NCBI GenBank assembly: GCA_905221605.1
Contig: CAJNDS010002298.1
Location: 243,085 to 307,084, forward strand
Length of the DNA stretch: 64,000 nt
Reading direction: 5' to 3'
Source of the DNA: Symbiodinium natans
Lineage: Eukaryota; Sar; Dinophyceae; Suessiales; Symbiodiniaceae
Positions 1-12,659 of the stretch are shown piece after piece (within the stretch, counting starts at the first letter, position 1; the number at the start of each line of letters is the position of its first letter). Position numbers and translations under genes: made by a program. The notes below the pieces were generated by a model that worked only from the letters and a program-made list of their open reading frames with translations, searched no databases and was not told the DNA's origin.

Positions 1-134
1 CGCATGTCAAGCGTTGTCAAACTGACAGCTGTTGACAAGGGGGAAAGGACTGAAAGTGTCACAGAGAGCATGCTCCCTCAAGTGTGCAGAAACAAGCCCG
101 AAACAAGCCGTAAGTGTACCCTGGCCAGGCTGAC

Positions 135-1495
135 CTCGCAGAGCTTCCTGTTGGGGCTCAAGTCCGAAGATGCCACCAGTGTGCCAGAAGAGAATGTGCG
201 AGTTTTTGAACTTCTCCGGATGTGCTCTGGCGTGTTCCTGGTCGGCAGTGCTCACATATCAAAACTATCATGTTACATCATGTTGCATCATGTTACTATG
301 TTATGAGCTATGAGTGGCAGAGATTACATCAGTATGCTGCATGACACCCAGTAGTGGAGCTTGATGCTACGAGTACATCCAGTACCTCTCATGCTACAAG
401 ATTCGAACGGTTTGAAACATTTGTGTAAACTTGCATTTGCTGCATCCGTGCTTCGCAAAAGTGGTACAAGGCCTTGCCGGAGTAAACGTGGTCCAAAACC
501 ACGCCGGATGCAGCAGCGACCTCTGCAATAAAGGCCAGGTCCCCAGCTGCTGGTACGGCATAGCCGAGGCCGGCTCCATCATAAATGTTGAGGGCGTCTA
601 CTACTCCAGCAACCTCCTCCGGTGTACAGCCAAGACCCTCCGCCTCCTTGGCCACGAGGTCGTAGTAAGCTTGCGGGGTGTGCTGTATGTTTACGCCGTG
701 TAATGTGAAGCCCAAGCGGGCCAAGTAGCAACCTACCGCCAATCCGGCCATGGTGCCTCCGGAGCCTGCAGCAACAACCACGTGGTCAAAGCCGCCAAGG
801 GGACCAAGTTGGGTCATCTGCTCTTGCAGCTCCTGTACTGCCTGGAGGTACCCCCAGGTGCCAACTGGCGTGGTGCCTCCTACAGGGATGACATAGGGCC
901 TGTGGCCTTTTGCCCGGAGGCGGTCAGCCATCCTTTGATTCAATTCATCTGCCGCTTCCAAGTTTCCTCCGAGCTGGTAGTACTCCGCCGCAGAGCACAA
1001 GTGAATCTTCGCACCCATGAGGCGACTGATAAGCAAATTGCCCTGCATGCCTCTGACTGAAAGGGGTTCAAAGGACAAAACTCTCACCGACAATTACACG
1101 CAGACAGAATCGCACAGACAGAATGTCACAGACTTGATCGCAGACGCACACACTTCGCTATCTTTTAGTCGAATGACCTGGGTCCTCATCCGCCAAGGTG
1201 TCCTTGACCAGCAGAACCAGATGAGGCTCCAAGCCCGCCAGGCGGGCGGCCGCCGCGGTGGCGCGGCAGTGGTTTGACTGGAGCCCGCCAACAGTCAACA
1301 CCGAGTCGTGGTTTCCTTCCAAAGCCTCTGCGATGAGGAACTCCAGCTTCCGAGTCTCAGGGACCAGCTTCAGTGAACTCATACTGGGTTGAGAGCAGCG
1401 AAATCACTCTTGAGGGGGTCTGCCTATCAATGCCCTGTGCCTTGTTCCCAGTCAACTCGACCCCCGTCATGTCATCGCGCTTGATGGACCACTTC
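135..1495 (-). CDS. D-cysteine desulfhydrase / ACC deaminase-like PLP enzyme (partial, 4 exons seen)
   Basis: Fold-type II pyridoxal-phosphate enzyme of the D-cysteine desulfhydrase/1-aminocyclopropane-1-carboxylate deaminase family; it would release ammonia (and sulfide) from small D-amino acids or ACC. Exons read on the minus strand: 1441-1495, 1178-1355, 431-1050 and about 135-237. The first gives IKRDDMTGVELTGNK, ending in the Lys expected to bind PLP; the second opens TRKLEFL and carries QSNH with the family's nucleophilic Ser; the third holds the PLP-phosphate loop AAGSGGTMAGLAVG; the last gives LFWHTGGIFGL, the typical C-terminal strand. The three introns (85, 127 and 193 bp) keep the frame exactly; the first begins GC, the others GT, and all end AG. 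N-terminal exons above 1495 were not found, and the C-terminus may continue beyond the window start. Desulfhydrase versus ACC deaminase cannot be settled by eye. Confidence 0.85.
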
Positions 1496-4400
1496 CTATG
1501 CATGGAACCGTGGACCCGGACACACCCACAGCCCGAAACACGGCAGCTTCGAACGAATCAGTCTGAGCTTCACGTTCAAGTCACGCAGAGCAGGACAGGC
1601 CCAGGGCATCCTCATGAGCAAAGAGGGAAGGCACAAGCATCCAGCAAGCTCTCACAGTTTGGATCTTCGCGAATTTTAGGTTCGCAGCTGCAGCTTAAAT
1701 TGGCTTGAATCACCTCTGCGTCCAAGAGGCACTGGTGTAGGCAAGTGACCCAGGCGAAGCCGCCGATCCGGTGCCCGCAACGAACCAGCCCAGCGAGGGG
1801 CCTGCGATCTCGCACTGGTCAAATACAGTAAGAGCTCGGTCAACGGGGATCACTGCAGCACAGGCCTCGTAGCTCACACACTTCAACAGCTGCATGGACA
1901 AGCTGCATGTGGCGTGGCCACACGTGCCCAGACGCTTAGCAGGCTTAACGAGCAGAGCTTTTGTTCTTGCAAGAAATGCGTGTTGAGAAAGGTCAGCCCA
2001 AACGCTGCGGTCCGGTACAGAAGCATCTGCGCGCACTATCATCTACGGTCTTGAACTTTAAAATGCTGTTAACATGTTCTGAGAGGGACTTTTTGAGAAT
2101 GTGCAGGCTGAGCACCTGGCACACCGTGGTTGAGCCCAGACTTTCCGTGTTTTCGAAAGCCTGCAGCATGTGCAACATGCGCTCTGGCGCTTCATCTGCT
2201 CCGGGCTTTTGTTCAGCCGTTGCCTCCCGCACCAAAGGAATTGGCCCCCTGTAGAGGCCTGAAATCTTCCCAGCCTCACCATGCAGCCCGTTGGCACATG
2301 CGTGACAGTTCATGCAGGCTTCTCGGCCCTGAAGAATCGGCTTGATCCGGCACCAGCAAAGACATCGCCTGCTCCTGGCAAGGTCGGACACTGAACGGAG
2401 CATAACCCCCACAGAGAGGCTCCGCCTCACAGCAATCAAGCAGCTCTCGTGGAAGCTCTGAAGCATCTAGTCCATACTCCTGAGAGACGGTTTGGAAGCC
2501 ATGGATAGCAGAAACTGTGCATTTCGGCCAGGCCATGAACGGTGCAGTATACAGTGCGTGCCTCGATCTGAGACACGCCGTCTGCACAACCGAGTAGCAT
2601 TGGAGACACCTCGTGAACAAGTGCTCGCCAAGAAGCTTAGGAGGCTTATTCGTGTCGCAGGCTGAGATTGAAGCCACCGTAGCATCTGCGTCTCGGTGCC
2701 CAGGGGCAATTGCCTTTACATACTTGCGATGAAAAAATGCGGCATTCATGCAACACATGCGCTCTTGAAGAATGTGCTTGGAAAGCAGCCGTGCCGAATC
2801 TGATCTATCTGATCTAAAGCCATGCGCCCCCCACCTTTTGAGGATGCGTCTTCTGATACGCATTCCTGGCTGTAGGGAAGCGTTTGGACTCTTCCGACAA
2901 TCTCTGGACACAGATATTTGGGTTCAGCCAAGTTTCCCATTAAACATCAAAGGCTTGTTCTTCTGATACCTGCCGAGGCAATCCCCACTTGCCCCCCTCC
3001 CCCCCAATGTCGAACAGCTGTACAACAGTGATATGCAGCACGCTGCAACTTTGTGAAGTCAGGCTGCTGTTCGGCCAAGTGCTGCTCACGCCGAACCAAG
3101 GAATCCAGATTACTTCGCTGCTGGTCCTGAAAGGCATGCGGCTTGCACGCTTTCTCATGCTACCGGGAAGGCCGCAATGAGCGTGCGATTTTTCGTCCTC
3201 TCACCTGTCTATCTTCTACTGGTGACGAGTGCTCTGCCGATGCGCTGCAGTTACCGCTGCTCTGCAAGTCAGTCCGTGTTCACCAGGAAGGTTGGGGATC
3301 GACCTCGAACCACAAGCTGAGGGATGAGAAGAAGGAGCCCAAAGGTGTGTGCGGCTCTCAGCATCCGGCCGAAGGTGCGCTCCATGCCCGCCATGGCCGG
3401 AGCCTCCTGGCCCCTGGACACCGGTACACACACAGACACATACACGTGCACGGGCACTACAGCAAGATTCGCAAGAACCGATATCACGCAATCCGATATG
3501 CCATGACGATGTGAGAAGCTGGCGCTGCCACAGTTGCAGACAGGAGGCTGGCCCCGTCCCTTTTTTCACTTGCTGCATCTGCATCCGGAGCAACCCACAA
3601 CCTTGAGTATATGGAAGTCGAACCAATTTTTTACAAGGCAGGTAGCACGTCCACCTGCGAAACGGATTGGAATGGTCGACAGGCCGCGGATTTGCGTGGC
3701 CTTTGCACAACCATTCAGCTCCCAGGCTGCGCTGCGTTGGGGTGTGCGCCGCGCAGCCTTGGGTGCTACGTCGGCACGAGCAGCAACCCCGGCAAGGCAC
3801 CTCTGATCAGGCTGCTTAGGTTGCTTGGCTCTTTGGAGCGAGACTCCCTCCACATGTGTGCGTAGGGACGGCTCCAGCGATCCTGTCTACCATGCTCCCC
3901 ACATGGAAAGCAGCTTTTCATCCAAGCGCCAGGGGCTTCTTCGCCACCATCTTGATTCTAATAGCATCGTCTAGATTTCTAGCACTCAATTTCGCCGCAT
4001 CCCTCTACGTTTCACCACTCCGCATGCACCACCCTTGCGCCAGAATGTCAAGAATGCAGTGCAAAGCATCCCGGAGCCCAGCCTAGGCAAAGGCCCTGCA
4101 AGCTCAGGCTTGTCACATTGTCCGAATGCTTTGTTGTCCATGCTACTTCATTTTTTCTTCATGCTCTTTCTACTCAGTCTTTGTTCTTCATTGCCAATTT
4201 CGTGCTCTTTACTGTGCTGTCTGCTTGAGCTCTGGGCTTCCGGGTTCCAAGGCTTGTTTATTCCCAGTGTCCCTGGTCCCGAAGAAGTCACTAAAAAGGC
4301 AACGAATCGCAACTCCTGGGTCCCTGCGGACCGGGCCATCAAAAGATCTTCAGCAGCCTTCCGCTGGGGCCGCGACTCTGAGCAAGAACTGCTTGCAACT

Positions 4401-7400
4401 TCAACTACCTGCTTTATACTGGCTGTTTGCGCGTTTTGCAAGAGTCACCACAATTTAGGCAGCCTGTCATACTGCCGGATAACATGTGTCCACAAAATGT
4501 CCCCTTCAATCAATCGTGACTCGGTGCGGTATTTCACGGAGAGGAATGTGAAGTCTTAGCTGTGCCCCCTTCAGTCACTGCTCGACTTGCTGACTAGTCA
4601 TCAGATGTCATCAGCTTTGTTTGGTACGATGTACCGTTCGGGCGTGAATAGATAGAGCACTCCACAATCCTTGGCCGTGTTGGCCACACTTTGTCGGTCA
4701 CCTGCTGCCCGATTGCCGGCATAGCAAGGGGCAGCAACAAAACTTGGCCAGAGACCCCCCACAAACTACAACTCTTGGCACTCTAGCTGGCCGTGGTAGC
4801 GTGACTGTAAATGTTGATCGGAAATGTCCTGCTCGCCTTTAAGGAATCACTTCTGAAGGTGCCTTTTGCGCGGTTGCCTCTGGGGCCCTTTTGATGGCAA
4901 GCCCCTCTCACCGCCAACTGTGTCTAGACTGACACAACAAGCAAGGGCTCACGCAAACCTTTGCTGCTTGTCATGAAGCATGATTTCCTTCAGTTGGGAG
5001 GTATCACCTACGACCAGCCACAGTGGCTTGGCTTGAGACGGGCCTGAAACACTCTTTGCAACCGTGCTCCTGACGCACGCCGAAAACAGAGCATTGTCAG
5101 GGTCTGACCGTACAATAGGCAGCCATCAGGAGTCCCGGGTGCGCGACATTCAAACTCACGTGAAGATCATTGCACGCCGAGCTCTAGATTGGAATGCCGG
5201 CACTTGCACAGCGTCAGGTTGCAATAGTCTCAGCAACTGGTCCTGGGTGTTCTGGGCTAGAGGTTGCTTTGCAACCCGAGTTCGCAAGGCCATGTTGGTG
5301 GGGATTGAAATTTGTCCCACCAAGCATTCAAATGTGGCTGCAGGCACCATTCCCGGTGGTCTCTTCCTCAAAGGCTCCGCGACATAGCGAGATTCCTAAA
5401 TTCCTAGATCTCTCAGACTCCATCATCGAGCCGTGATCATGATCTCAAGAGCCATTGAAGGACACAGGTGGCCCGCTTCCAAGAAGTCTGTAACAATGGC
5501 ATACAAGCGCTGTCGCTTCCCAAACCTTTCTGGCCCTTGTGTCGGAGTGCGACAGCACCACTGTACTTCCCAGCTGCCGGGAACCTTGGCCACCATTTCA
5601 ACACTTCATCTTGTCATGTCAACCATCCCTCAACCCAACGATCCTCGAGCCGCCTCAACGCCACCTCAAACCCTTATCTGCGGAGCAGCAAGTCTTGCGC
5701 TCGTTCACGGTGAGTCCTGGCGTGCCCCTGTCTCCGGGCTTCAGGAAGGTTAAGGTCTATAGATGTCTCTAGATGTCTATGGTCTCTAAATTCCGAACAT
5801 GTCGACTGTCTACAGAGCCTATAAGCTACAGATGCCACAACGCTACACCCCATGTCCTCATCCTCAGAATTGAGGTCAGCCCAGCATTGACGAGAAGTAC
5901 TCATCCAGGTGGTTGGAGGCGAAGGACTCTCGGCAGATTTCAAACTGTCCTGCAAGCTCATTGCGTGAGACACAAGTGGGAATGAGCTAGTGGGATAAGA
6001 GCCCACCTCCGAAAGTTTATGTTTGGCAAGCCATGTTCGTTTTATGCAAGCAACCAGTCTGTGGTGTGAGGATTTGGTGGCAAGTCCGTAATATTCAGCC
6101 CAGCCAGCACTACTCGTCAGCGAAAAGTCTACAGCTACAGCACTGCAAGGATCAACTTGTTTTACCGTTGTACTGCAGCTGTGACTCTGCTTTCCCCAGC
6201 TGCCAGCCGGTCTCTAAATGCCGGCTTGCAGCTCTCCTTGGCCAGCAGAGTCTAAGAACTCTGAGATGCGCGGTGCACTGCTCAGATGTGGCTCACAGGG
6301 GAACTAAAGAGGCAGAATGGGTGTGGCCTAGTGTGACGGCAAGCATCCGACTGGTGGAGCACTGCGCTTCTTTTGGCAAGCACTCCGCAGCCTGCAAACA
6401 CGCGCTTTCGGCGGTGCAGCGATGCCATTGTGCCATGTCTCCCGACGATCAAGCTCCCGATTGAGTTTTGCAACACACACACACACACACGCACAGAGTC
6501 ACACACATAAGGTGCAAATTTGCGTGCCTTTTGCCAGGCATCGCCTTGGCTTCTTGTCAGGGCTTGTCAGCTCAATGTTGACTGCAAGCAGCATTGTCAG
6601 GAACACGTGATGCAAGCAACATACAACATACATACAACATACACAGACATTTCACTATGTTCATATGTGACTGGTGCTGCGGTTGTTGCGTACTATGTTG
6701 GTGCGATTAGTCGTTCCGTCCACCTTCTTCCTGCGGCAGTTCCCCACAACTTTACAAAATCGTTGTCCCAAAGGTATAGTGACCTCGTGCCCATCCAAGG
6801 AATGCTGACGGGTGGCCGGAATCGCTGCTTTCAGGCTCGGCCATTGTTACACAATCTCTCCCACTGTCATCAACCTCAACATGAGACTGATGCCGGCAGA
6901 CACACATACCATCAAGGAATCCCAGCCTCCCTCTCATCGCCCGTCAGGCTCTCTGTTTCTTCGCCTGCGTCAAAACATCCCCACTCTGCAGAACACCACG
7001 ATCCACCGACCCCTCCCAGACGGTGCCTAGTGAGGCTGCAATAGAGCTGCTACCACTAGGACTGGTCCTTAAGTTCGCGGGTTTCGTTTCTTCGTCTCAC
7101 TTCGCCCAAGCACTCCCGGGTGTCCATGCTCTTTGCCCTCCCAAGGCGAGAATCAGCGGCATCAGCAAGGTGGGCTTAGGACGAAGAGATCGCCGACTAC
7201 GGATCCACTCTCTCGCGTGCACTACACCTGAACGTTCCAAAGAGATGTAAGACGTAAGGTTTACGCAAGGCGTAGCAAAACCATAGAATGCCACAGAAGC
7301 ATGCAGCAAGAAAGAGGAGATCACGAACATCTCTCGAAGAGCGGTGAGCAGTAGGCTTAACCCTAGATATTTATAGGAACTCGGGTCTGCGGCCATGAGC

Positions 7401-7831
7401 GCATTGCAGACTAACCCACAACCCTACAGCCTAAATTTCTAAACCCTTTTTTCGCACATCCGAGATCATGAGTTTTCAGGACTTCCGGGGCTGTCTCTAT
7501 GAGGTCCTTTCTGTTTTCGACCTGTGTCCGAGGCGTGTTTCGGACCCATGGCTTTCTGTTGTTCGTCCAAAGGCAAGGTGACTCGGGAGCACTTTTCCTG
7601 ACCTGACGGTCACTCGACTTCAGTCATGCGACTTCTGTGGCCCGGACCCTGGACCCCTCGACAGGGAAGAGGCTGCTCCCAGGAATGCCTAGGTATGCAT
7701 GGCACCGATGCCCAGCTCAAAACAACATCGGTGAAGACGAGCAACGCATAGAGGCATTCGGAGCCACGCCGACAGCCACCACTTGCCTCGCGCAGGAGAA
7801 GCTAAAACAATTGCAGCGGATTTCGCTGCCA
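1496..7831. other. stretch without a supportable gene
   Basis: About 6.3 kb in which open frames occur on both strands, but none shows a recognisable domain or a consistent exon chain. The missing 5' exons of the desulfhydrase-like gene should lie just above 1495, but I could not find them. A minus-strand frame of 211 codons (2276-2911) is the longest; its composition is not convincing. No tRNA, rRNA or clear mobile element was seen. A short CA-rich run (about 6470-6507) is the only simple repeat of note. Confidence 0.5.
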
Positions 7832-10130
7832 TCACATAACCAGAGCCAACCTATCATCCACGCAGCCCTGACGACTCAAACCACTGAGGGCCTCGAAGAG
7901 GCACATGATGGCCTTGCAGGCTCTTCTTTTCTCTTCCTGCGCAGATGATTCTCCCGACATGATTCACGGCCGTGATGCGCGACAACACGGTAAGACCAGA
8001 GCTTCAAGTGAGAGTCCTCTCCGTGCGCATATTTGCAGTTGCTTCGATCACATCGATTCTTGAGCCAGAACTTGCAGAGCAAGGTCTTGTCCTCAGTCCA
8101 CTGAGCTACTATACGGCACCAGCTTTGGCAGCGAGATGCGTGTAAAGTCGCCGAAGCTGAGGAATAGGCCTGTCCAGTGCGACTTGGACTTCGAGGCTCC
8201 TTGCAATGTGACGATTGCTGCCTTGAGAAGCCAACCTATGTGCCAGTCCTGAGAAGAGGTTGAGCGGCCATCTGACACATTGCTACTGCCACATGGATCC
8301 GAGTGCGAGAACCAGCAAGCCTCAGCTACGAACGATTCAGGCTGACAGAAGCGTGGTGTCATCATGTGTCAATAACTCCACCAAAGAGCATTCCCGAGAT
8401 GACAGCTTCCATTACGCAGGTGCTTGCACAGAATCGCTCCGCCTTGGCAACGGCAACAGAAGCGGGCTGAAGCTCTCTCAATGAATCTGATTCAGAGCTT
8501 CATTGATCCAAGAACATGTCTATGAACCAGATATTCACAGGAAGGAGAAGGAATTTGAAACCACCAAAGGCGGACCAAGCACAGGCTCGTTGAAGCTCCT
8601 CGTCTCCGTGTGCATACCTGCACTGCTGGCCACGCTGGCAACGGCCTTCCTGCCAAAACTTGCCTTAGCGCCGAGCGAGAGAGCGAGAGAGCGAGAGAGC
8701 GAGAGAGCGAGAGAGCGAGAGAGCGAGAGAGCAGATGGCGGATCGCACCACGAATCGCGCTTTGCTTGCTGCTGAGCCGCATGGCTGGGTCTTGTCATAC
8801 CTTCCAAGCTGCCAGTCCTGCATGGACAGGCTGCTGCACTTTGGTCATCCTGACACTGCCGCTGCCACCGCATGTCGCTGCCACCGAAGCACGCGTTTGT
8901 AGCTGCTGGGCTCCAGGGGCGCAGCTGCGGGTCCCAAGGATGGCGTGTCCTCGGACCGTTGGGCGCAACTCGCGCTCCCTCCCGATCCCTCCAGAATCCC
9001 TCGGTCGAGTCGGGGTGCGAATGGGTGCGAGGTCATTGCGAGGTGTGCGGTTCGCGGAATTTCGTGGAGACCGAGGCACAGCCTCAGAGGCGGTCGTGGA
9101 AGCAGCGCTCTTCCCCTGCACAGGTTATCCAGCGGCGCCATGCGCCATGTGCTTCAACAGCTTCTCAGCTTCTCCGCAGTCAGCATACTTCTCATACTTT
9201 GGCAAAGTTTGTGGGACAACGTGACAGAGCTCCGTTGCCTCGCAACCGCCTCGGGACGTCACAGAACTGAAAAGGGACTCGGGGCAGAACAGAACAGAGC
9301 AGAACTTCGGGCTGCTTCCGAGTCACTCCCAGGCTCTTTCTCCTCAGCTGTGCGGCTTTAAGGCATGGCCAGCTTGGGGGTGACCTGGGGGTGTTTTGGG
9401 GTGTTTAGGGGTGCGGGTTCAACACCTTGCATCTAGGCTGCGTCGCTGCTGTAAAAGGGATCCCCAGCCTCCTCTTCCAAGACGTGCCTCCACATCAAAC
9501 AACGCAAGAATTGAGGATCCTTCTACTGTTGTGCGAAATATGACGGATGCAAGAAGCTCTTCGCCAGAGGCTCGCTTGCGCAACTAGTTACAACTGACAT
9601 TTCTCCCAGCCTGTACAAGCAGTCTTGTCCCAGGCGGCAGTACCTTTTTGTGTGAGGCCGCTGTTCTACTCTGTCTTACTCTCAAAGATGATGTCACCTG
9701 AATTCCGCAACCCCAGCAAGAGCAGTGTGCGATAGAATGGGGATTAATTTAATGCACTCTGCCAGGCATGGCAACGGCAAGGCATATTCCTACATGATCA
9801 TTCGTGGCACCCGCTCGCGAAGAACTGGCAGGTCAACGCCTGGCACGCCTTTCTCTTCTCTTCCTGCCATTTGCGTTTGCAATCTGTATCATTCGTGCAG
9901 CTCCTGGGTGGCGCTTACAAGCGTACAACAAACAAAGCGTATCTGCGTAGCTCTCCTCGCCATGTGCATACTTGCAATCGTCACGCTGGCAGCGGCTTTT
10001 GAGCCAGAACTTGCCTCGGTGCTGTGCACAGAGGAAATCAGTTTCGTGTAGCTTCACACATCGCACTTCGAACATCCCAAAGAATCCCAATGCTGGGCCA
10101 AGGCACAAATCAAGGTCTTATCGGACGCTA
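7832..10130 (-). CDS. CCCH zinc-finger protein with three related modules (multi-exon)
   Basis: Three homologous CCCH fingers on the minus strand, probably one gene. In order: exons 10107-10130 plus about 9947-10014 give ICKFWLKSRC followed by CKYAH; exons 8781-8800 plus about 8581-8663 give CKFWQEGRC then CRYAH (C-X7-C-X5-C-X3-H); exon 7997-8100 gives CKFWLKNRC then CKYAH (C-X7-C-X4-C-X3-H). Each is preceded by DKT and followed by an acidic/basic tail resembling EEKRRAC or EELQRAC; the last tail exon (7832-7936) ends in a stop. In modules 1 and 2 an intron splits the first Cys codon as T|GC; module 3 has no intron there. CCCH fingers usually bind RNA, so a role in RNA binding is inferred. 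The intron of module 2 contains the GAGAGAGC microsatellite. It could instead be two or three tandem genes. Confidence 0.6.
8675..8733. repeat. GAGAGAGC microsatellite inside a zinc-finger intron
   Basis: About seven copies of GAGAGAGC directly upstream (in minus-strand sense) of the splice acceptor for the second CCCH module. On the coding strand it reads CTCTCTCG and forms the pyrimidine-rich stretch before the acceptor. Confidence 0.85.
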
Positions 10131-10930
10131 CTGTCATCCTGGTGAAAAAGGCTTCACCTTCTATCTGCTGCCGCCTTGCGCGCCTCGATGGCGCATCACC
10201 TGACAGAGCGCATCCGCATCGGCCCTCTATCAAAAAAATGCTTGAAGCTACACTCTGTCAAAGTTGGTCAAAGTTGCCTCGACGTCCCTGGTTGATAACA
10301 GTTGGTCTTGAGCCATATACTGCGTTGCACGCGGAAAAGCTTTAGCACAAAAACATGGCCTCGCAACGTGACATGATTTTGTCGAGCAACGCGTCGAACA
10401 AACATGACGGTGCCGCCTTTTCCCTTTCCGGGATCCGCCCCCCCCAATGTGCTAACCACAAGCTTTGCCGAACCGAGAAGGAAGACCAGCTGCGGCTGCT
10501 TGCTTCGAAGTGCTTCGAGATGCATCTGAGACATTCTGAGACATGTGAAAGACAGCGTTCCCAAGTACCTCCACATGGTTCTACATTCTACAGCCGAGGC
10601 TTGCACTGCGTGATGCCGTGCAACCCTTTTTGTCTCCGAATTCAAGCTCCCACTTTGGGCGCAGGCGAGATGAAATAACAAATGGAGTCGCGGGGACACC
10701 GGAATTTCAGCAGTCCTCCACCATCTCTTTCGGGCAGCCTCTGCGGGACGGGGGTGAAACATCGTGAAACTCCTCAGCCACGACATTCAAGCATCTGCTG
10801 GCATCTGCGACCGAACATATCGTCTGATCCCGAAAATGACAACGGACACATTCGCCACTGCCTAACTACCGCCAGCTAGATTTCTCTGGATACTTCGAAG
10901 GTGAGATTGGCAACCCTGCCACTGACCTGA

Positions 10931-11036
10931 GCACCCGAAAACACGCAGCGTTCCCCGGAGACCACGGCATTGGCATCCCATTCATGATTCTCAAGGAAAC
11001 AAGAATTCAGCACCGGATGCCCGGCACGGCCTGCAA
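10931..11036 (-). CDS. probable exon, unknown protein
   Basis: Minus-strand segment flanked by an acceptor (TTTTGCAG|G) and a possible donor (CTCAG|GTCAGTGG). It reads GRAGHPVLNSCFLENHEWD and then ANAVVSGERCVFSGAQ, with residue use typical of a real protein. No family was recognised. It may belong to the 5' part of the zinc-finger locus or to a separate gene. Neighbouring frames on both strands look like noise. Confidence 0.3.
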
Positions 11037-12655
11037 AAGCACAGGACCATTGGAACCAATACACCGCTGTGGCTCGCGCTCCAAGTTGGCTTTGCCCGGC
11101 GAGCCCACTTGCGGGAGGAGAAGCGGGACGGACTTTGAGCCTGCCATGCCTCGCTGGTTCGGTGGATACCAACTTCTACAAGACGCATCTGTTGAAGGCT
11201 AGAAGGGTGCGACTTTAACCCCTGCCTGGCAGGGGGACCGAAGGTCGCTCTACCGACCTGCCACAGCCAAGTCGCATTCAACCAACTAGTTATGCCAGAT
11301 GCATCACGAAAGTCATCACGAAAGTGGCTCCTGCTAGAAAAGGTCAAAGCTTTTCGCAATTTTTCGGCTTTCTAATCTTTCCTTCTCTACTATGTTTCCA
11401 TAGAAACACGCTAAACTTCCCAATTCGCCTTTAGGTTGCAAATAGAATGATGCAGGCGGCAAAAGGATCCGAGGAGGAATGGGCCCACATCTCTTTCCGT
11501 TTCGCAGCTGTGCGTTTGGGGTTGCAGCGCCAGCCACAAGCAAATAGAATGATGCAGGCATGCACAGATATGCACAGCACAGCCGGAAACAAGCTTTACA
11601 TTTCCCGTTTGCAGCCCAGCCAGTTGAAAACAAATCATGCAGGCACGAGCAAACTTGCCTCGTCGGTTCTGGCCGAAAGGCGTCTAAACCCCCCCTCCAA
11701 GCACACCGAACTCATGATTGGCGTGGTGCTGCACCTGACGTAAGACTTTGCTTTCCTTCGTCTGCGATGCACGCTCTACACCCCGCACCCCCCCCGGCTG
11801 TCGAGGCGGCGCACACAGGCGTTTACAATCAAAATAAACAAGCACTGCATTACAAGTGCAAAATGAGCGGGGCCCGGAGACCAATTGACCGACCGCCGTC
11901 TGGAAGACGGACCGACTGACCGGCCGTCTGGCTACAAATTGAGATAGGCACATGCAGGAAAGCAGAGGACAGCTACAACTTCATTGCAAGTGACAGTTGA
12001 TTGTTTGCCGCCTCTCATCCATAGCGGGAGCCAGGTGTGCATATTGAGGTGCCCGTCCTGCGTTTGAACCATGCGTAGAACATCTCAAACCCCGCCGCGA
12101 CTTAACCCTGGCACTCGCACTCAGTACCCGGCGGCGTGCCCGTGGCTTGGGTTCCTGTGCAGCTCATTTGACTTCATCTTATTCCTTCAACCAGATCGCT
12201 GCAGCTCTGCTTCGAGGCGTGCATGTGTGTGTGTGTGTCAGCTAATTACACAATCAGAAGCAGAATTGGGTCTTGCTTTGAAACTCCGGCGGTTGACCCA
12301 ACTGCCTTGCCGTAGGCTGCATCTTTGAGCTCCCGCACGAGCTCCATGCCTAGCCGCCATCCAACCGTACAAAGGCAGAACATTCCTGCGAGGGATAACG
12401 CTCAGACTTGTCGCTCTTCTGTCTGCCGAGGCAGGAACTTCCCACCGATGGATGATTCACCACCTTCCTGAGCTTTGCTTTCCGCTGTCCGTTTGCACTC
12501 AGATGCTTGTTCGCAGATACGTTCTTTCACCGAAGCGAAGAGCTCCATGCATTGCAGCTAGGGCGCATCTGGTCGGCCATGTTCCCGAAGGGGCCACCCC
12601 TCACCTGACAAAGGCCAAGCTGGTCGCTCAGACCCCGGCATTGCCCGCAAGAATG
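11037..12655. other. stretch without a supportable gene; small repeats
   Basis: No convincing exon. It holds a 20-bp direct repeat (11438-11457 and 11540-11559) and a short segment at 11794-11829 that matches the end of a dispersed repeat at 51606-51642. Just after it, 11880-11935 has a local repeat built on GACCG and CCGTCTGG. Confidence 0.5.
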
Positions 12656-12659
12656 CCCT

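Noticed and set aside
8061-8080. Match to the end of the dinoflagellate spliced leader (TGGCTCAAG) on the minus strand
   Set aside because: It encodes the Trp-Leu-Lys of a CCCH finger and lacks the rest of the leader; a similar partial match at 10305-10320 is also only nine bases.
11190-11280. Clover-like pairing (GACCGAAGGTCGC...CGACCTGCC) suggestive of a tRNA
   Set aside because: No T-loop GTTCRA box or consistent acceptor stem was found on either strand.
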